Source of the DNA: Yamadazyma tenuis
Lineage: Eukaryota > Ascomycota > Pichiomycetes > Serinales > Debaryomycetaceae
Assembly: GCF_029203305.1 (NCBI RefSeq)
Contig: NC_089462.1
Coordinates: 1,550,001-1,614,000 of the forward strand
DNA: 64,000 nt
Direction of reading: 5' to 3'
The notes under the pieces: model-generated
The model's database searches: none
Told to the model about the DNA's origin: nothing
The model's input: the letters and a program-made list of their open reading frames with translations, nothing else
Position numbers and translations under genes: made by a program
Shown here: positions 36,743 to 46,602 of the stretch, one piece after another
Layout of the letters: every line of letters starts with the position of its first letter
Position numbering within the stretch: position 1 is the first letter of the stretch

Positions 36743-37732
36743 CTACTCTCTGTCTTTCTTTTCAGACTCGGCAGTTGCAGTCAAACGGGCACTCAACTCA
36801 ATTTGCTCTTTAACAACCTTGGTCAAGTACTCAATCATAATGACATCTTGGTTGTAGGCACCGAAATGCTTCTTTAACTCATCCAAGTTGAAAAGACTCT
36901 GGGGCCTTGAAGATAAGTTGTTGGTTAAGGTTCTTAACAATTGCAAGTCATTATCGTTATTGATATCAAACGAGTCCAAGTGCTGGGCTAACTTATCAAT
37001 CGACGCTACCACTATGTTGATTTGCTTCTTCAAGTTCGACAAGTCGTTGACTTCATTGCCGGAAAAGGTTGTAGGGGTCTGGTTTATATGGTTTTCCACC
37101 AATGAATCCAAGGCCAACTTCTCTGTGGTGGTTCCAGACATGATTTGGTTAGGAATGGGGTGAAAAACGTACGAGTTGACGGAACTTTGGGTTTTCCAGC
37201 CCACCTTTTGCCCCGTAGCAACTTTGCCAACGGTGGATCCAATGTAGGTAGACACTTGGGGATTGATCACCTGATCATTTTCATCTCTGTAATTGACATT
37301 CAAGTATATGGCTGGATAGGGGAAGGCTCTGTCAGAGCCCTTGGAGTAGAAATCGTGTATCAAGCCGGTGGAGTTATCTATTTGTTTGGAAGTACCAAAC
37401 CATCCCAAAACACTTTCTTTTGGATGGGCCTTCTTATACAATTGATATGACACCTTGTGCTCGTGGTCAGCAATGGCGATCGAGTCGCCGGTTTCGTCGC
37501 ATGGAACCATAAAGGCATCTCTGACTTCAAAGCCCGAACCATCATCGGACCTGTATCCTAAGAGAGTACCTATGATTCTCTTGTCTTTGGAAATCAGTTG
37601 TTTGGCGACGATTTCCAAGATTCTGATGAACGCAGTTGCATGTATCTTGACATTACATGCGGTTGTCGTCGATGACGCCCCAGGAGCCGATACACCGGGT
37701 CTTACCAAGTGCATACTAGTGGTTGCAGACAT
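36743..37732 (-). CDS. Translation initiation factor eIF3 subunit f (MPN domain)
   Basis: 329 residues. The N-terminal MPN domain (about 25-165) begins VKIHATAFIRILEIV and includes RIIGTLLGYR, VLGWFGTSKQIDNSTGLIHDFYS and LNVNY. The catalytic JAMM pattern (EHS-x-H-x-H-x10-D) is not complete, as expected for the scaffold-type MPN of eIF3f. The C-terminal helical part (LKKQINIVVASIDKLAQHLDS, MIEYLTKVVKEQIELSARL) packs in the eIF3/PCI-MPN bundle. eIF3f is part of the 43S pre-initiation complex in most eukaryotes but absent from S. cerevisiae. It starts at ATG 37732 and shares an 83-bp promoter with the cyclin gene. Confidence 0.85.
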   Translation of the reverse strand: MSATTSMHLVRPGVSAPGASSTTTACNVKIHATAFIRILEIVAKQLISKDKRIIGTLLGYRSDDGSGFEVRDAFMVPCDETGDSIAIADHEHKVSYQLYKKAHPKESVLGWFGTSKQIDNSTGLIHDFYSKGSDRAFPYPAIYLNVNYRDENDQVINPQVSTYIGSTVGKVATGQKVGWKTQSSVNSYVFHPIPNQIMSGTTTEKLALDSLVENHINQTPTTFSGNEVNDLSNLKKQINIVVASIDKLAQHLDSFDINNDNDLQLLRTLTNNLSSRPQSLFNLDELKKHFGAYNQDVIMIEYLTKVVKEQIELSARLTATAESEKKDRE

Positions 37733-37815
37733 GGTGAGTTATAGGAAGCTTAAGAAAAATTTTCAACGCATTTGAGAAGCGTCGCGCGCGCACACTCCAA
37801 CAACTGTAAACTGCC

Positions 37816-38661
37816 ATGACAGCGGCCACCACCAACATATGGTTATTTCTACCACAGGATTGGTTGGAGAAGCTGCCTAGTCGCAAGTTTCTAACTCCGG
37901 AACAGGAGTCACGGGTACGCTTGGGAATTGCTGATTTCATTATCAGGCTCGGTGCTGCCCTCAAACTTGATTCCTATACCATATTTGCGGCAACCTTATA
38001 TGTTCACCGTTTCTACATGCGTGTGCCCATCACGTCACTGAAGTACTACGTGGCGCTGGCAGCAGTAGCAATATCGTGTAAGCTCCATGATACCTACCGC
38101 CAACCGGATAAAATAGCATTGGCTGGTTGTAATATACGCAGTGCGGCCCGTACGGTGACGGAGACTAGTGATGTGTTTTGGCAATGGCGGGACCAATTAC
38201 TATACAGAGAAGAATTACTACTCCGATTCTTGAATTTTGAGCTTAATATTGACTTCCCATACAAGTTGCAAAACCGGCTTGTTGAGGTGTCTGAGGATAC
38301 TGAAGGTGATTTCGGTGAAAAAGGGGAAGAAATCGTCAAAAAAGCTGTTCTGATGCTCGAACTTGTATCTGCCCTCCCGATACTAATTTTCTACAACGTC
38401 GAGGTAGTGTTAGCGACGATGCTTGTGTACCAGGTGATGGTGCTGAAGGATAAATATGGTATTAAGCGCGTTCCGTCTGGCCTTATATCTAAGGTAACAG
38501 CTGTGGATGTGAACGAATGCTTCCAGTGTTATAAGTGGACGCGATTGGCTCTTCTGCATTGTAATGACCCCAAGGACCGCTTATGCACGCCATTTTTGGC
38601 GTTGGCCAAGTCATTCAAGCTGTTGACATTGGAGGAGTTTGCAGCTGTCGCCAACTTTTAG
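37816..38661 (+). CDS. Cyclin T/K-type cyclin (Ctk2/Bur2-like)
   Basis: 281 residues with two cyclin boxes. The opening follows cyclin T: PQDWLEK, then PSRKFLTPEQESRVR, then IRLGAALKLDSYTIFAATLYVHRFYM, with AAVAISCKLHD as the central helix. It should pair with a CDK9/CDK12-like kinase that phosphorylates the RNA polymerase II tail. Ctk2, Bur2 and Pch1-type cyclins are all possible. A CTG codon at 37873-37875 sits where cyclin T has Ser (NSPSR), which is informative for the genetic code. The gene overlaps nothing, sits 51 bp before the next gene and is divergent from eIF3f. Confidence 0.78.
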   Translation: MTAATTNIWLFLPQDWLEKLPSRKFLTPEQESRVRLGIADFIIRLGAALKLDSYTIFAATLYVHRFYMRVPITSLKYYVALAAVAISCKLHDTYRQPDKIALAGCNIRSAARTVTETSDVFWQWRDQLLYREELLLRFLNFELNIDFPYKLQNRLVEVSEDTEGDFGEKGEEIVKKAVLMLELVSALPILIFYNVEVVLATMLVYQVMVLKDKYGIKRVPSGLISKVTAVDVNECFQCYKWTRLALLHCNDPKDRLCTPFLALAKSFKLLTLEEFAAVANF

Positions 38662-38712
38662 GGTCGCAGCTGCGAAAATTCATTTCTTCAACTTTTTGAA
38701 CTCAGTGCACAA

Positions 38713-40587
38713 ATGGAAAACTACGAGACTTTAGTGGAATACTTGAACGACCTGGAGTCGGAAGTGTCGTCAATTGCCTACCAGCTGGTGGTGCTAGTGG
38801 AATCGGATGCAACTAGCGCCGTTTTAATGAGGCTTTATATAGAACAGAAGTACCGGGAGATGTTAGCGTATGCGAGTGTTGAGGATGTCTCTGAATGGAC
38901 TTCTCAAATTCGGCTCGTGTTGGCTTTGATGTTGTTCAAACTAGGGAGGTACAAGGCGGCAATGCGGGAGGTGGCCATTGCGGCGGACATGGAGGTTAAC
39001 TTATTGGATAGACGTCGGTATTTGCGATATGAGGCCAAATTACTTTCGATTTTGGGCCTCAAAGACCGTCTCGCCGTGTGCAAGTACGCTGAAGAGTACG
39101 AATACCAGGAAGGAGTGGCCACCTCCACGAAAGAGTCTAGTATGGTTCCTGAGCTCGATGAAACGATGGTTACCGTGAAGGTTTCCGTTCCTCCTATCCA
39201 TGAACAAGCATTGATGTTCATCTCCTCATATGGGCATCTTCCTGAATTATCGTTGGGTAAGGTGTCGATAATGGCACATAAACGGGTGGCAGATGCCGTG
39301 GCCGCACTCGACCACAAATACCTGGATCCTTTGGGGATCTTGTATGAAGCAGCTATTTTGTTTGCACCCCAGTATGTGTTCAAGCCGGTGGCTGAAAATA
39401 AACATCGTTTTGCACAGTACTTGCGGGACCAGCTCGACAAGTACCCAGAGATAGATGTGCAAATGGACGTGAGGCAGTTGGTGAAGATGGTTGGAAGACT
39501 CGAACGAGCTGCTTCTAGCTCGGCGGCTTCAATTGCCAATTTGATGGTGAAGTTTCAGTTCTGCTACGGGATGTTGCACGTCGTGTCACACGACTATTAC
39601 GAGGCGTCATACTACTTTTTGTGGACGTTGAACTTCCTTACTCTTGCACGTCGCCAGCTTCACCCTTGGTTTAACCGGTCGGAATACCTTTCGAGCATCA
39701 CGATAAGATGCTGTGCAATGATGTTGTGCCAGTGTATTGAGTTTGGAAAGATCCAGTTTTCAGTTTTTTCATTGGAGAACATCATCCTCAAGTTTTCGAT
39801 GGAAGAGGTGACGAACCCATCTGCGGAGTTCTTCAGCAACCGGGCCGGTACTCAGTTCATTGCTTACGGCGTGCTCTACGAGCAGTTGGCGTACAAACAA
39901 GCCAAAAAGCTTATGGTGGAAGACACCGTACTTTTGCGATACGAACAAAACCAGATGGTAGAGATGGTCCGCAAGTACGTATTGGCATCCATACTTCGTC
40001 CTCAAGACGACCCTAAAATTGTGGTTCTCTTAGACAGAGCCATTTGGGGCATGTTAATGTATGGGGGTATGCATTTGACAGCAGTGTGGTTTTTCCAGCA
40101 TCTTCGGCACTATTACCAGCTCGCCCTCGACTTTGGCCCTCTCCAGTGCCTGAACAGCTTGGAATACACATTGTTTAGTGAAGAGCATAAACGGTACCTG
40201 AACATGCCCCATGTTCTCTTGCGGTTTGCTGAGTTGTATAGCCAGTTATGCGAAACCGAAGTGAAAAACTCGTGGGACGAAGGGAATGGAGACGTTTTTC
40301 TCTTACCCCTTGTGTTTGCCAGCGGTAACCGTCTTGTGCTCATGGATAAGTTCTATGATGAGACGTCACTCTACCATGACATGCGTAACTTTGAGTTTGA
40401 TGGATTTGGAGGACTCCGTACCAAACTTCGCAGCCATTGCAAGCTTTCACACAAGCTTATTCATGGGAGGTGCGAGGTGAGCAGGGATCTCGTACGCTTC
40501 TGGATCCAGTCGTATGGGCAGTACCATGGGCTGTTTCCCCCGACTATGGTCAAAATTGTCGAGCGGTTTGGCGGTGACGAATTATAG
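38713..40587 (+). CDS. Hypothetical all-helical TPR-like protein
   Basis: 624 residues, unrecognised. It is composed almost entirely of predicted helices with Ala, Leu and Tyr spacing reminiscent of TPR/PCI solenoids (LVLALMLFKLGRYKAAMREV; GMLHVVSHDYYEASYYFLW; ALDFGPLQCLNSLEYTLF). There is no signal peptide, no transmembrane helix and no catalytic motif. Length equals that of the cohesin loader Scc4 of S. cerevisiae, but no motif supports that match, so I do not assign it. The ATG at 38713 follows a short intergenic region containing GCAGCTGCGAAAATT. Confidence 0.55.
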   Translation: MENYETLVEYLNDLESEVSSIAYQLVVLVESDATSAVLMRLYIEQKYREMLAYASVEDVSEWTSQIRLVLALMLFKLGRYKAAMREVAIAADMEVNLLDRRRYLRYEAKLLSILGLKDRLAVCKYAEEYEYQEGVATSTKESSMVPELDETMVTVKVSVPPIHEQALMFISSYGHLPELSLGKVSIMAHKRVADAVAALDHKYLDPLGILYEAAILFAPQYVFKPVAENKHRFAQYLRDQLDKYPEIDVQMDVRQLVKMVGRLERAASSSAASIANLMVKFQFCYGMLHVVSHDYYEASYYFLWTLNFLTLARRQLHPWFNRSEYLSSITIRCCAMMLCQCIEFGKIQFSVFSLENIILKFSMEEVTNPSAEFFSNRAGTQFIAYGVLYEQLAYKQAKKLMVEDTVLLRYEQNQMVEMVRKYVLASILRPQDDPKIVVLLDRAIWGMLMYGGMHLTAVWFFQHLRHYYQLALDFGPLQCLNSLEYTLFSEEHKRYLNMPHVLLRFAELYSQLCETEVKNSWDEGNGDVFLLPLVFASGNRLVLMDKFYDETSLYHDMRNFEFDGFGGLRTKLRSHCKLSHKLIHGRCEVSRDLVRFWIQSYGQYHGLFPPTMVKIVERFGGDEL

Positions 40588-40803
40588 GCCTAGGTACTAG
40601 TGAAAATAAATATAGAAGATAAAGGTAGCATAGGTGCCAATATGGCAAAATTGTGCTGGATGGCGTTTGAATCTATGTATGATTTTTTAAATATGGGGAG
40701 CAATCGTTTTGTTCCCCTATGAGTTTGCACCCAAGGTAGTACAAATGCGCGCGAAATCGCTCCAATCACCCAATCCACACCACTATATTGAACTGACGAA
40801 ACC

Positions 40804-41742
40804 ATGGACGAATCGGATCACTACGATCCCGTGGGCATAATCAACAACTTCTACAACGGTTTCCAAGAAGGCTTCCAAGGAGCCCTTCTCAATCGTGGTG
40901 AAAACAACCCGTTCCAAAACATTCCTGTCGAGCACCACGATCAGGCCCTCGAACAGTTGAACCAGGCATTACGCCGTCACAGTACCACCGCCCTCCAGCA
41001 GGCCGCCAGAAGTAACCTGCGACACCGTATTAACAGGTACGTCCACGTGATATGGCTCTTGAACGCGTTGCCTTTGCCGGTGGTGAAGTATAATCGGCTA
41101 TGGAGAGACTTCAGACCCAACATCAGATATATAGTGGCCCACGCCGCCACCGTGGCATTTGTGGCCGCCACACGCGTTTTCCGACTTGTAATGTTCTGCA
41201 TGGGCCTGCTCTTCTATCTTCTGCATGTGGCACGGATCTTTCTTACTTTCAGTGATGAGCTAACGTTCTCGAGGAACTTCTTTAGGGATATCCTCACGTA
41301 CGTGTTGCAGAACAACCAGTCGCTCTTCGACCTCCTGGCGGTGGTGTACGACAAAGGATTCCACGCGATGCTCGAGCAGGGGTGGGATCCGGCGTCGCTG
41401 ACGAGGATGGTGTCGATGTGGCGCTACACCCAGCAATTTGTGCGGTTCATGTTGACAGTATATTTGAACAACAAATGCGACGACCAGGGAGAGGTTACCC
41501 AGTGTCGGCCCGACAAGTCGCTGCTCATATTCAAGTTCCACGACGTGCTCCTTGAGTTTGGTCATGGGTCCACTATTGTGGTGGTGGGGGTCTACTTCAC
41601 CTATGCGATAGTGGGCAACATCATATGTATGAATGTGTTTTCACTAGTGATTTTCTACTGGGCTCGGCGGGCGCTGAAGTTTAGTACGTACGTCCAGGCC
41701 TTGCTCGGTGTGGCCTACAAGGGGTTAGGTTTATTGAGTTAA
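40804..41742 (+). CDS. Hypothetical membrane protein
   Basis: 312 residues, unrecognised. The N terminus (about 1-80) is hydrophilic with DPVGIINNFYNGF and repeated Gln/Asn. Hydrophobic segments lie around residues 78-92, 110-150 (VAFVAATRVFRLVMFCMGLLFYLLHVA in two parts) and 250-285 (TIVVVGVYFTYAIVGNIICMNVFSLVIFYW). This suggests two membrane-spanning pairs. No catalytic residues are evident. It starts at ATG 40804 after a promoter containing GCGCGCGAAATCGC. It is 100 bp upstream of the dehydrogenase on the same strand. Confidence 0.55.
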   Translation: MDESDHYDPVGIINNFYNGFQEGFQGALLNRGENNPFQNIPVEHHDQALEQLNQALRRHSTTALQQAARSNLRHRINRYVHVIWLLNALPLPVVKYNRLWRDFRPNIRYIVAHAATVAFVAATRVFRLVMFCMGLLFYLLHVARIFLTFSDELTFSRNFFRDILTYVLQNNQSLFDLLAVVYDKGFHAMLEQGWDPASLTRMVSMWRYTQQFVRFMLTVYLNNKCDDQGEVTQCRPDKSLLIFKFHDVLLEFGHGSTIVVVGVYFTYAIVGNIICMNVFSLVIFYWARRALKFSTYVQALLGVAYKGLGLLS

Positions 41743-41842
41743 TGGGTATGAGGAGGGTCGTGCGCGCCCAGCACGCCGCTTGGGTCCGGGGTAGCGAGCG
41801 TGAATAATGAACATCACCAGTTGATAATTATACTCATTTAAA

Positions 41843-42901
41843 ATGTCATACCAAACGGATTCTTCCATGAAGGCGGTGATATATCGCGGGCCATATGACT
41901 TCCGTGTTGAGACAGTGCCACGGCCTCAGATAGGCGGGCCTACTGACGTGATTTTACAGGTAAAGCACTCAGGTATATGTGGAACTGATCTCCATACTTA
42001 CAGAGGGAACCTCAAGTCTGTGCAACCCGGTCAAGTTTTGGGTCACGAGTTTACTGGTACCGTGGTGGCAGTGGGCGATAGAGTCCTCGGGTTTGTTCCT
42101 GGTGATACTGTTGTGAGCACCTTCACCATTCAATGTGGAGAGTGCTGGTACTGCAAAAACGGTAAGTCAGGTCAATGTGACATCACCAACACGTTTGGAA
42201 AAACTGGGTTACCAGGTGGCCAGGCCGAGTATGTGCGTGTGCCGTTTGCAGATAACACGTTGGTGAAGATCCCGGAAATGGATGTTTCGTATGTGATGAT
42301 GGCTGATATTTTCACCACGGGCTACTATGGGGTGAAGAAGATTGTGGACCAAGTCCAGCATGTGGCCAAGGGACATGCCCCCAAACCTCTCGACCAAATC
42401 GAAGTGTTGCAATTGGGATTAGGGCCTGTTGGAGAGTGTGCTCTTCAGGTGATGAAGTATTTGGGTTTCAAAAACGTCACTTGCGTAGACAATGTTCCCG
42501 ATCGGTTGAAGAAAGCGGAGGAGCTTGGGTTTAAGCCAGTGAACTTTGACGATGGCGCAGATACACTTGGCGAGTACGACTATGTATTGGAAGTGGTTGG
42601 TTCGTCATCTGCCTTGAAGACAGCATTTGACCATGTCAGGAGAGACGGGTTGATTTCATCGCTCGGAATGGGGCACGAGCCATTGCCCTTCACCGCCATG
42701 GACTGCTATTTGAAGAACATCAACTTGTCGTTTGGCAGGTGTCATGCGTGGTCGTTATTTCCAGAAGCACTTGAAATTTTTCAGACCTTGAAGGGCGAGT
42801 TCCGTGATTTTGTGGACACGGTGATTCCAGTGGAAAAGGCAGCGGAAGGGTACCGCAAGTTCGATGCCCATGAGGTGAATAAGGTAGTGATTGAGTTTTA
42901 G
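41843..42901 (+). CDS. Zinc-dependent medium-chain alcohol/polyol dehydrogenase
   Basis: 352 residues of the MDR superfamily. The catalytic zinc site uses Cys in HSGICGTDLHTYRG and His-Glu in LGHEFTG. The structural zinc lobe is intact with four Cys (CGECWYCKNGKSGQC). The Rossmann fold carries GLGPVG with Asp at the end of the second strand (CVDNVPDR), suggesting NAD preference. Substrate is not readable; the wording is close to FDH-like, threonine or alcohol dehydrogenases rather than classic Adh1. There is no targeting signal, so it is likely cytosolic. It has its own start at ATG 41843 after an A-rich leader. Confidence 0.85.
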   Translation: MSYQTDSSMKAVIYRGPYDFRVETVPRPQIGGPTDVILQVKHSGICGTDLHTYRGNLKSVQPGQVLGHEFTGTVVAVGDRVLGFVPGDTVVSTFTIQCGECWYCKNGKSGQCDITNTFGKTGLPGGQAEYVRVPFADNTLVKIPEMDVSYVMMADIFTTGYYGVKKIVDQVQHVAKGHAPKPLDQIEVLQLGLGPVGECALQVMKYLGFKNVTCVDNVPDRLKKAEELGFKPVNFDDGADTLGEYDYVLEVVGSSSALKTAFDHVRRDGLISSLGMGHEPLPFTAMDCYLKNINLSFGRCHAWSLFPEALEIFQTLKGEFRDFVDTVIPVEKAAEGYRKFDAHEVNKVVIEF

Positions 42902-42958
42902 ACGCCCAAAGCAATAACCTGTATTGATTTATATAGTACATACTAAAATTTAAACAAC

Positions 42959-43450
42959 TCACTTGACTTGGGCAGTAGGAGGAGGCTGTTCGGGCCGGCT
43001 GTAGTTAGTGCCCAGCTCACCCGCAGGGTACACCGGTGGAGGATCAGCATATCCCGAGTCTCCAGTCTGTGGTTGGTACTGTTGCTGATAACTTTGCTGC
43101 TGGTTACCGTAGTTCTGGGAGGTTCCACCAGCATAGGCCTGTTGAGGATAGGTAGGGTTCTGACCCTGACCCGGGGCACCATATTGGCCTTGGGCCTGTG
43201 GCGGGTATGGAGGTTGCTGAGTGTTGTTTCCTGTTCCAAAGAAGTTCCATCCCTGATTGGGTTTAGCACCAGTATAGTACTGGTTGTTGTCACTGATAAA
43301 TTGGCGTCTTTTTCTTCTTCTCTTCAAGAGTACATACAGCAAAACGCAGACGAGCGGAATGACTATAAGAAATATAAGCCATAAACGTCTGTTAATAGTG
43401 TTGTGATTCCTGCTGTAAAAGTAATACCGTTTTTCAATTGGTAAGAACAT
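42959..43450 (-). CDS. Rcr1/Rcr2-like membrane protein with PY motif
   Basis: 163 residues from ATG 43450; the longer frame opens at TTG. A Tyr/Arg-rich N terminus (YYFYSRNHN) precedes a single transmembrane helix (RLWLIFLIVIPLVCVLLYVLL). A basic stop (KRRRKRRQ) is followed by a Gln/Pro/Tyr-rich cytosolic tail and PPPVYP. S. cerevisiae Rcr1/Rcr2 have this layout, carry PPxY motifs bound by the ubiquitin ligase Rsp5, and regulate vacuolar sorting of plasma-membrane proteins and chitin deposition. Tail to tail with the dehydrogenase. Confidence 0.78.
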   Translation of the reverse strand: MFLPIEKRYYFYSRNHNTINRRLWLIFLIVIPLVCVLLYVLLKRRRKRRQFISDNNQYYTGAKPNQGWNFFGTGNNTQQPPYPPQAQGQYGAPGQGQNPTYPQQAYAGGTSQNYGNQQQSYQQQYQPQTGDSGYADPPPVYPAGELGTNYSRPEQPPPTAQVK

Positions 43451-46400
43451 GGTATTGTGAAAGCAACTGTTTGTTGTACTGAATGTCAAGAGTGATGAGA
43501 AAGTGTGGGCGCACGACTATCCCTGGATATGTTTGTGGAATGAGCTAGGGAGGTCGGAAAAACCTAGTAGAGCTGAGTAGATACTATAAACTGCCCGTAG
43601 TGTGGCCTGAGGGTGTATTAGGTGGTTCAGAAGGTTCAGGTGCTGAATAGCGCGTAGTTAGCAGTCGCGGCTAAGCCCGGACGAGTTGCGATTGAGTGCA
43701 GCTTGGCATGATCACGTGGAAATGGGATCACTTGGTGGTGTAATAGGAGAGCTGGGCAGGCGATAGCCATGCTGGGAAGCCATCAACAGCCACGATGGGT
43801 CTTCAACAGATGGCTTTTGTGTGCATGCATTTGCAATAATTGGACTGTACAATTAATTGGTACAGATGCATTAATTAAATTTCAGCTGCAATAAAACAAC
43901 CTCAATTTAATTTCAGTAGGACAAATGGAAGTCACAGCTATTTAGGTTATTGCTTGGGGTACGAGATCTGTTACAGCCGATTTAGTTAATTCCTTAGTGC
44001 CGTGTGCGGGAGATTTACCAGACTAAACTCTAAACATTATGCCTTGGCATTGGCAATGGGCAATGTGGATTTCCCTTGTAGATTTTACGGCGCTTAGTTC
44101 ATTTCCTGTGAGCTTAAGCCGACTCTGTGTCGATTGTCGGCCTGTTCTGAATCCACATGTCGCCCAATTAGTTCGACTCCTGCGCGGGTTGATGATCGGA
44201 AGAACAGCAACTATTCCGACATCATTCTTCACTACTCTTGCATAGTTTTTAAATTTTGTTGGCCTAGAATTAAGCTTTGCATGTTTGCAACTGTAGCCGT
44301 GTCTGAGATTTGGTTGATCTTGTGACATGCGCTGGGCTCAGCATCTTGCATTTTGCATGTCAGAGTGGAGATGGGCTCCACACCATAGCAGGAAGTCTTA
44401 GCTCCAGGGAGCAGTAATCTCCAAGCGCCCGAGGGCTACGGCATACGACTGTTTCACCCATTTATTCGTAAAAGTCGTACCTAACTTGTGTCTGGTGTGC
44501 ATGTCAGATTAATACATGAGGTGGAACTCGAGGCTAACTCGCTTTGATTCATGCGCATGTACGCTAATCCTCGCTTATCTCGTTTCACAATTGAATATTT
44601 TGCGAGACAGAAAATGCTAGAAAATATTCCACTTATTTTGTGCTGTTCCTGCAACTGAACCAGAATGACGGACGTTTGGTACTATTATAGAGTAGGCTAC
44701 AAACTAAAATTCTAGGCGAGCGCAGATGCTTGCGGTAGTGCGTGTATAAAAGGCTTTATGGTTTGGTTTACTGGACGGCTAAATTGCTACCAGATGGGAT
44801 TTAAATATTCTAATGACACACTAAATAAACAATCCGGTTACATATACCAGGGATGGTGGTTTGCTTTTACATGTACATGCAGAAGTCAAACGGCCTATTG
44901 TTTTCCGTAAAGAAGAATTCGTAACGAAGAATATGCATGCTCATGTAACTTCAAAGTGGAATTTAATGCGTATATGTCGCAAGATAAGTGGGTCAAACAA
45001 ATTCCCATAAATTTTTTAGCCAGCCCTATTTCGGATTTAAAATTTAGCTCGTTTTTAAAAGCATCTGTTAAAAGTGATGCATGTTATGGTTATGGCAGTG
45101 GAAAGCGGCGATGATGCAGTTACGTTTAAGGCGCATAAAAATATATACTTGCCTAAAAATATGCGGCGAACAAATGCTTAGCAGCCTAACTTAGCCGAAT
45201 TAGTATTTAATGCAGATGGAACGTACCAACAGGTGCCTGTGTGAACCCAGTGCTAGCGCGAGCAAAGCTTCTCATGAGAATTTACACATGTATCGTAAAA
45301 CATCAATCTAGTAGTAAATAGGAGATGCCAGATTATATTACTCTCTAGAATCTGGCCTCACATAAGGAAGATCTGGCTGTACAGCTTCTCTACAGAGTGC
45401 TCACTGGTGCGCAATCATAGGGCACTCAGGGGTGCCGATCTCGCGTAGCAGTAAAATATATCCTGCAACTGCCCTGGACCCGTGCAAATTCACCCCTTTT
45501 GACTTGAACTGCGTCAAGAAAACTGAAATCCAATCCCAATTGAGGAGAAGCAGGTGAGGAGAAGGAAAGATGATCACACGTGTGGTGCATCTGGATTGTG
45601 AGAGAAATTTGGTGTGCTTGGCAGTCATTACATTTGGGCATATAGCCCTTGAAGGACCACTCCGTTTTGAATAATAGCCATTAGTTGAATAATGAGTTTT
45701 GCGTTGGATTATCTCACGGCTGAATGGACTTTCAACTTAGTTGTGGAGACCATTCATGTACGGTGAACCTCCAAGAGTACAAACGTAAAATATAAGACAA
45801 AAGCTAAACCCAAGACGGTATTTATATCGAAGTTTTGACCCATACACCCACTACAATTCTGAACCGCAAAAGAAAAACAAGCAGGCAGCATTTCTCTCTT
45901 GCGCGTACAGAATTATTTCTAAATCTTTTTCACACCATTTCCACGACTCAGTACAAAAAAAACTTGAATGTTCCACGCCCACATGTGATGCCCCCCTCCC
46001 ACCACTATGACATCCACCAACAATCTGACTTGAGGCGCGATTTACCAATTTTAGCTTGGTTAACCCGTGACTTGGTTAACCGGTAACTTTGAAAAGTTTC
46101 CCGAAAAGTGATTTTTTGAGGCAAATGCGCAAAGAACTGCTTTATCGTGATTTTGCTATATCCCTTATCGCATCGCTTAAGGTACCACCACAAATTACTC
46201 CCACATCACCCACCAGCCCAATTCCCCCATTCATGAACACTTTTACACCTCCACACCCATCAATAGCACGACATGCGTTTCATGATGTTGCTAATTCCTC
46301 TTTGCATTGTTGTGGCGCTGTGGCTTCGCGTTCGTACGGTTCCTACGTCGGACGTTGGGCCCTGTGCGGCCTTATCCAATTCGTGTAAACCTTCTTATCT

Positions 46401-46602
46401 GTGCAAAATTGACCCCACCCAGCGGGCCGTACCCCTGTACCGGGCCCTTCGCTTTCTGCCACTGCTATCATTGGATCTTTCCGGGACCTTTAGTGGTTTT
46501 CCTATCCTTTCACCTGATCCGTTACAACCCGGGTCCAAGCTATAAAACCTTACAGATCCACCAATTTTCAAACTTCATTAATAGCTGCTCCGTACATCAA
46601 CA
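43451..46602. other. 3.1-kb gene desert
   Basis: No frame longer than about 100 codons and none that reads like a protein. The part nearest the transporter (46142-46602) contains TTATC (GATAA on the other strand) at 46142, 46165, 46372 and 46395 and a TATAAAA at 46541, consistent with nitrogen-regulated GATA-factor control. The rest is mixed in composition, with AT-rich tracts (43845-43920, 44995-45060). A tRNA-like patch near 44120-44190 does not fold. It could hold a centromere, origin or non-coding RNA, but nothing proves it. Confidence 0.5.
46142..46547 (+). promoter_or_regulatory. Promoter of the DAL5-type transporter: GATA sites and TATA box
   Basis: Four TTATC words (reverse of GATAA) at 46142, 46165, 46372 and 46395, the last as AGATAA on the minus strand, the classic Gln3/Gat1 site. 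A TATAAAA at 46541-46547 lies 56 bp before the ATG. GATA control of DAL5-family genes is established in S. cerevisiae; here it is inferred. Confidence 0.55.

Noticed and set aside
44110..44190. tRNA-like stretch with GTTCGACTCC
   Set aside because: The presumed T stem does not pair, no acceptor stem can be formed, and the GCCGAC/GTCGGC inverted repeat is unrelated to a cloverleaf.
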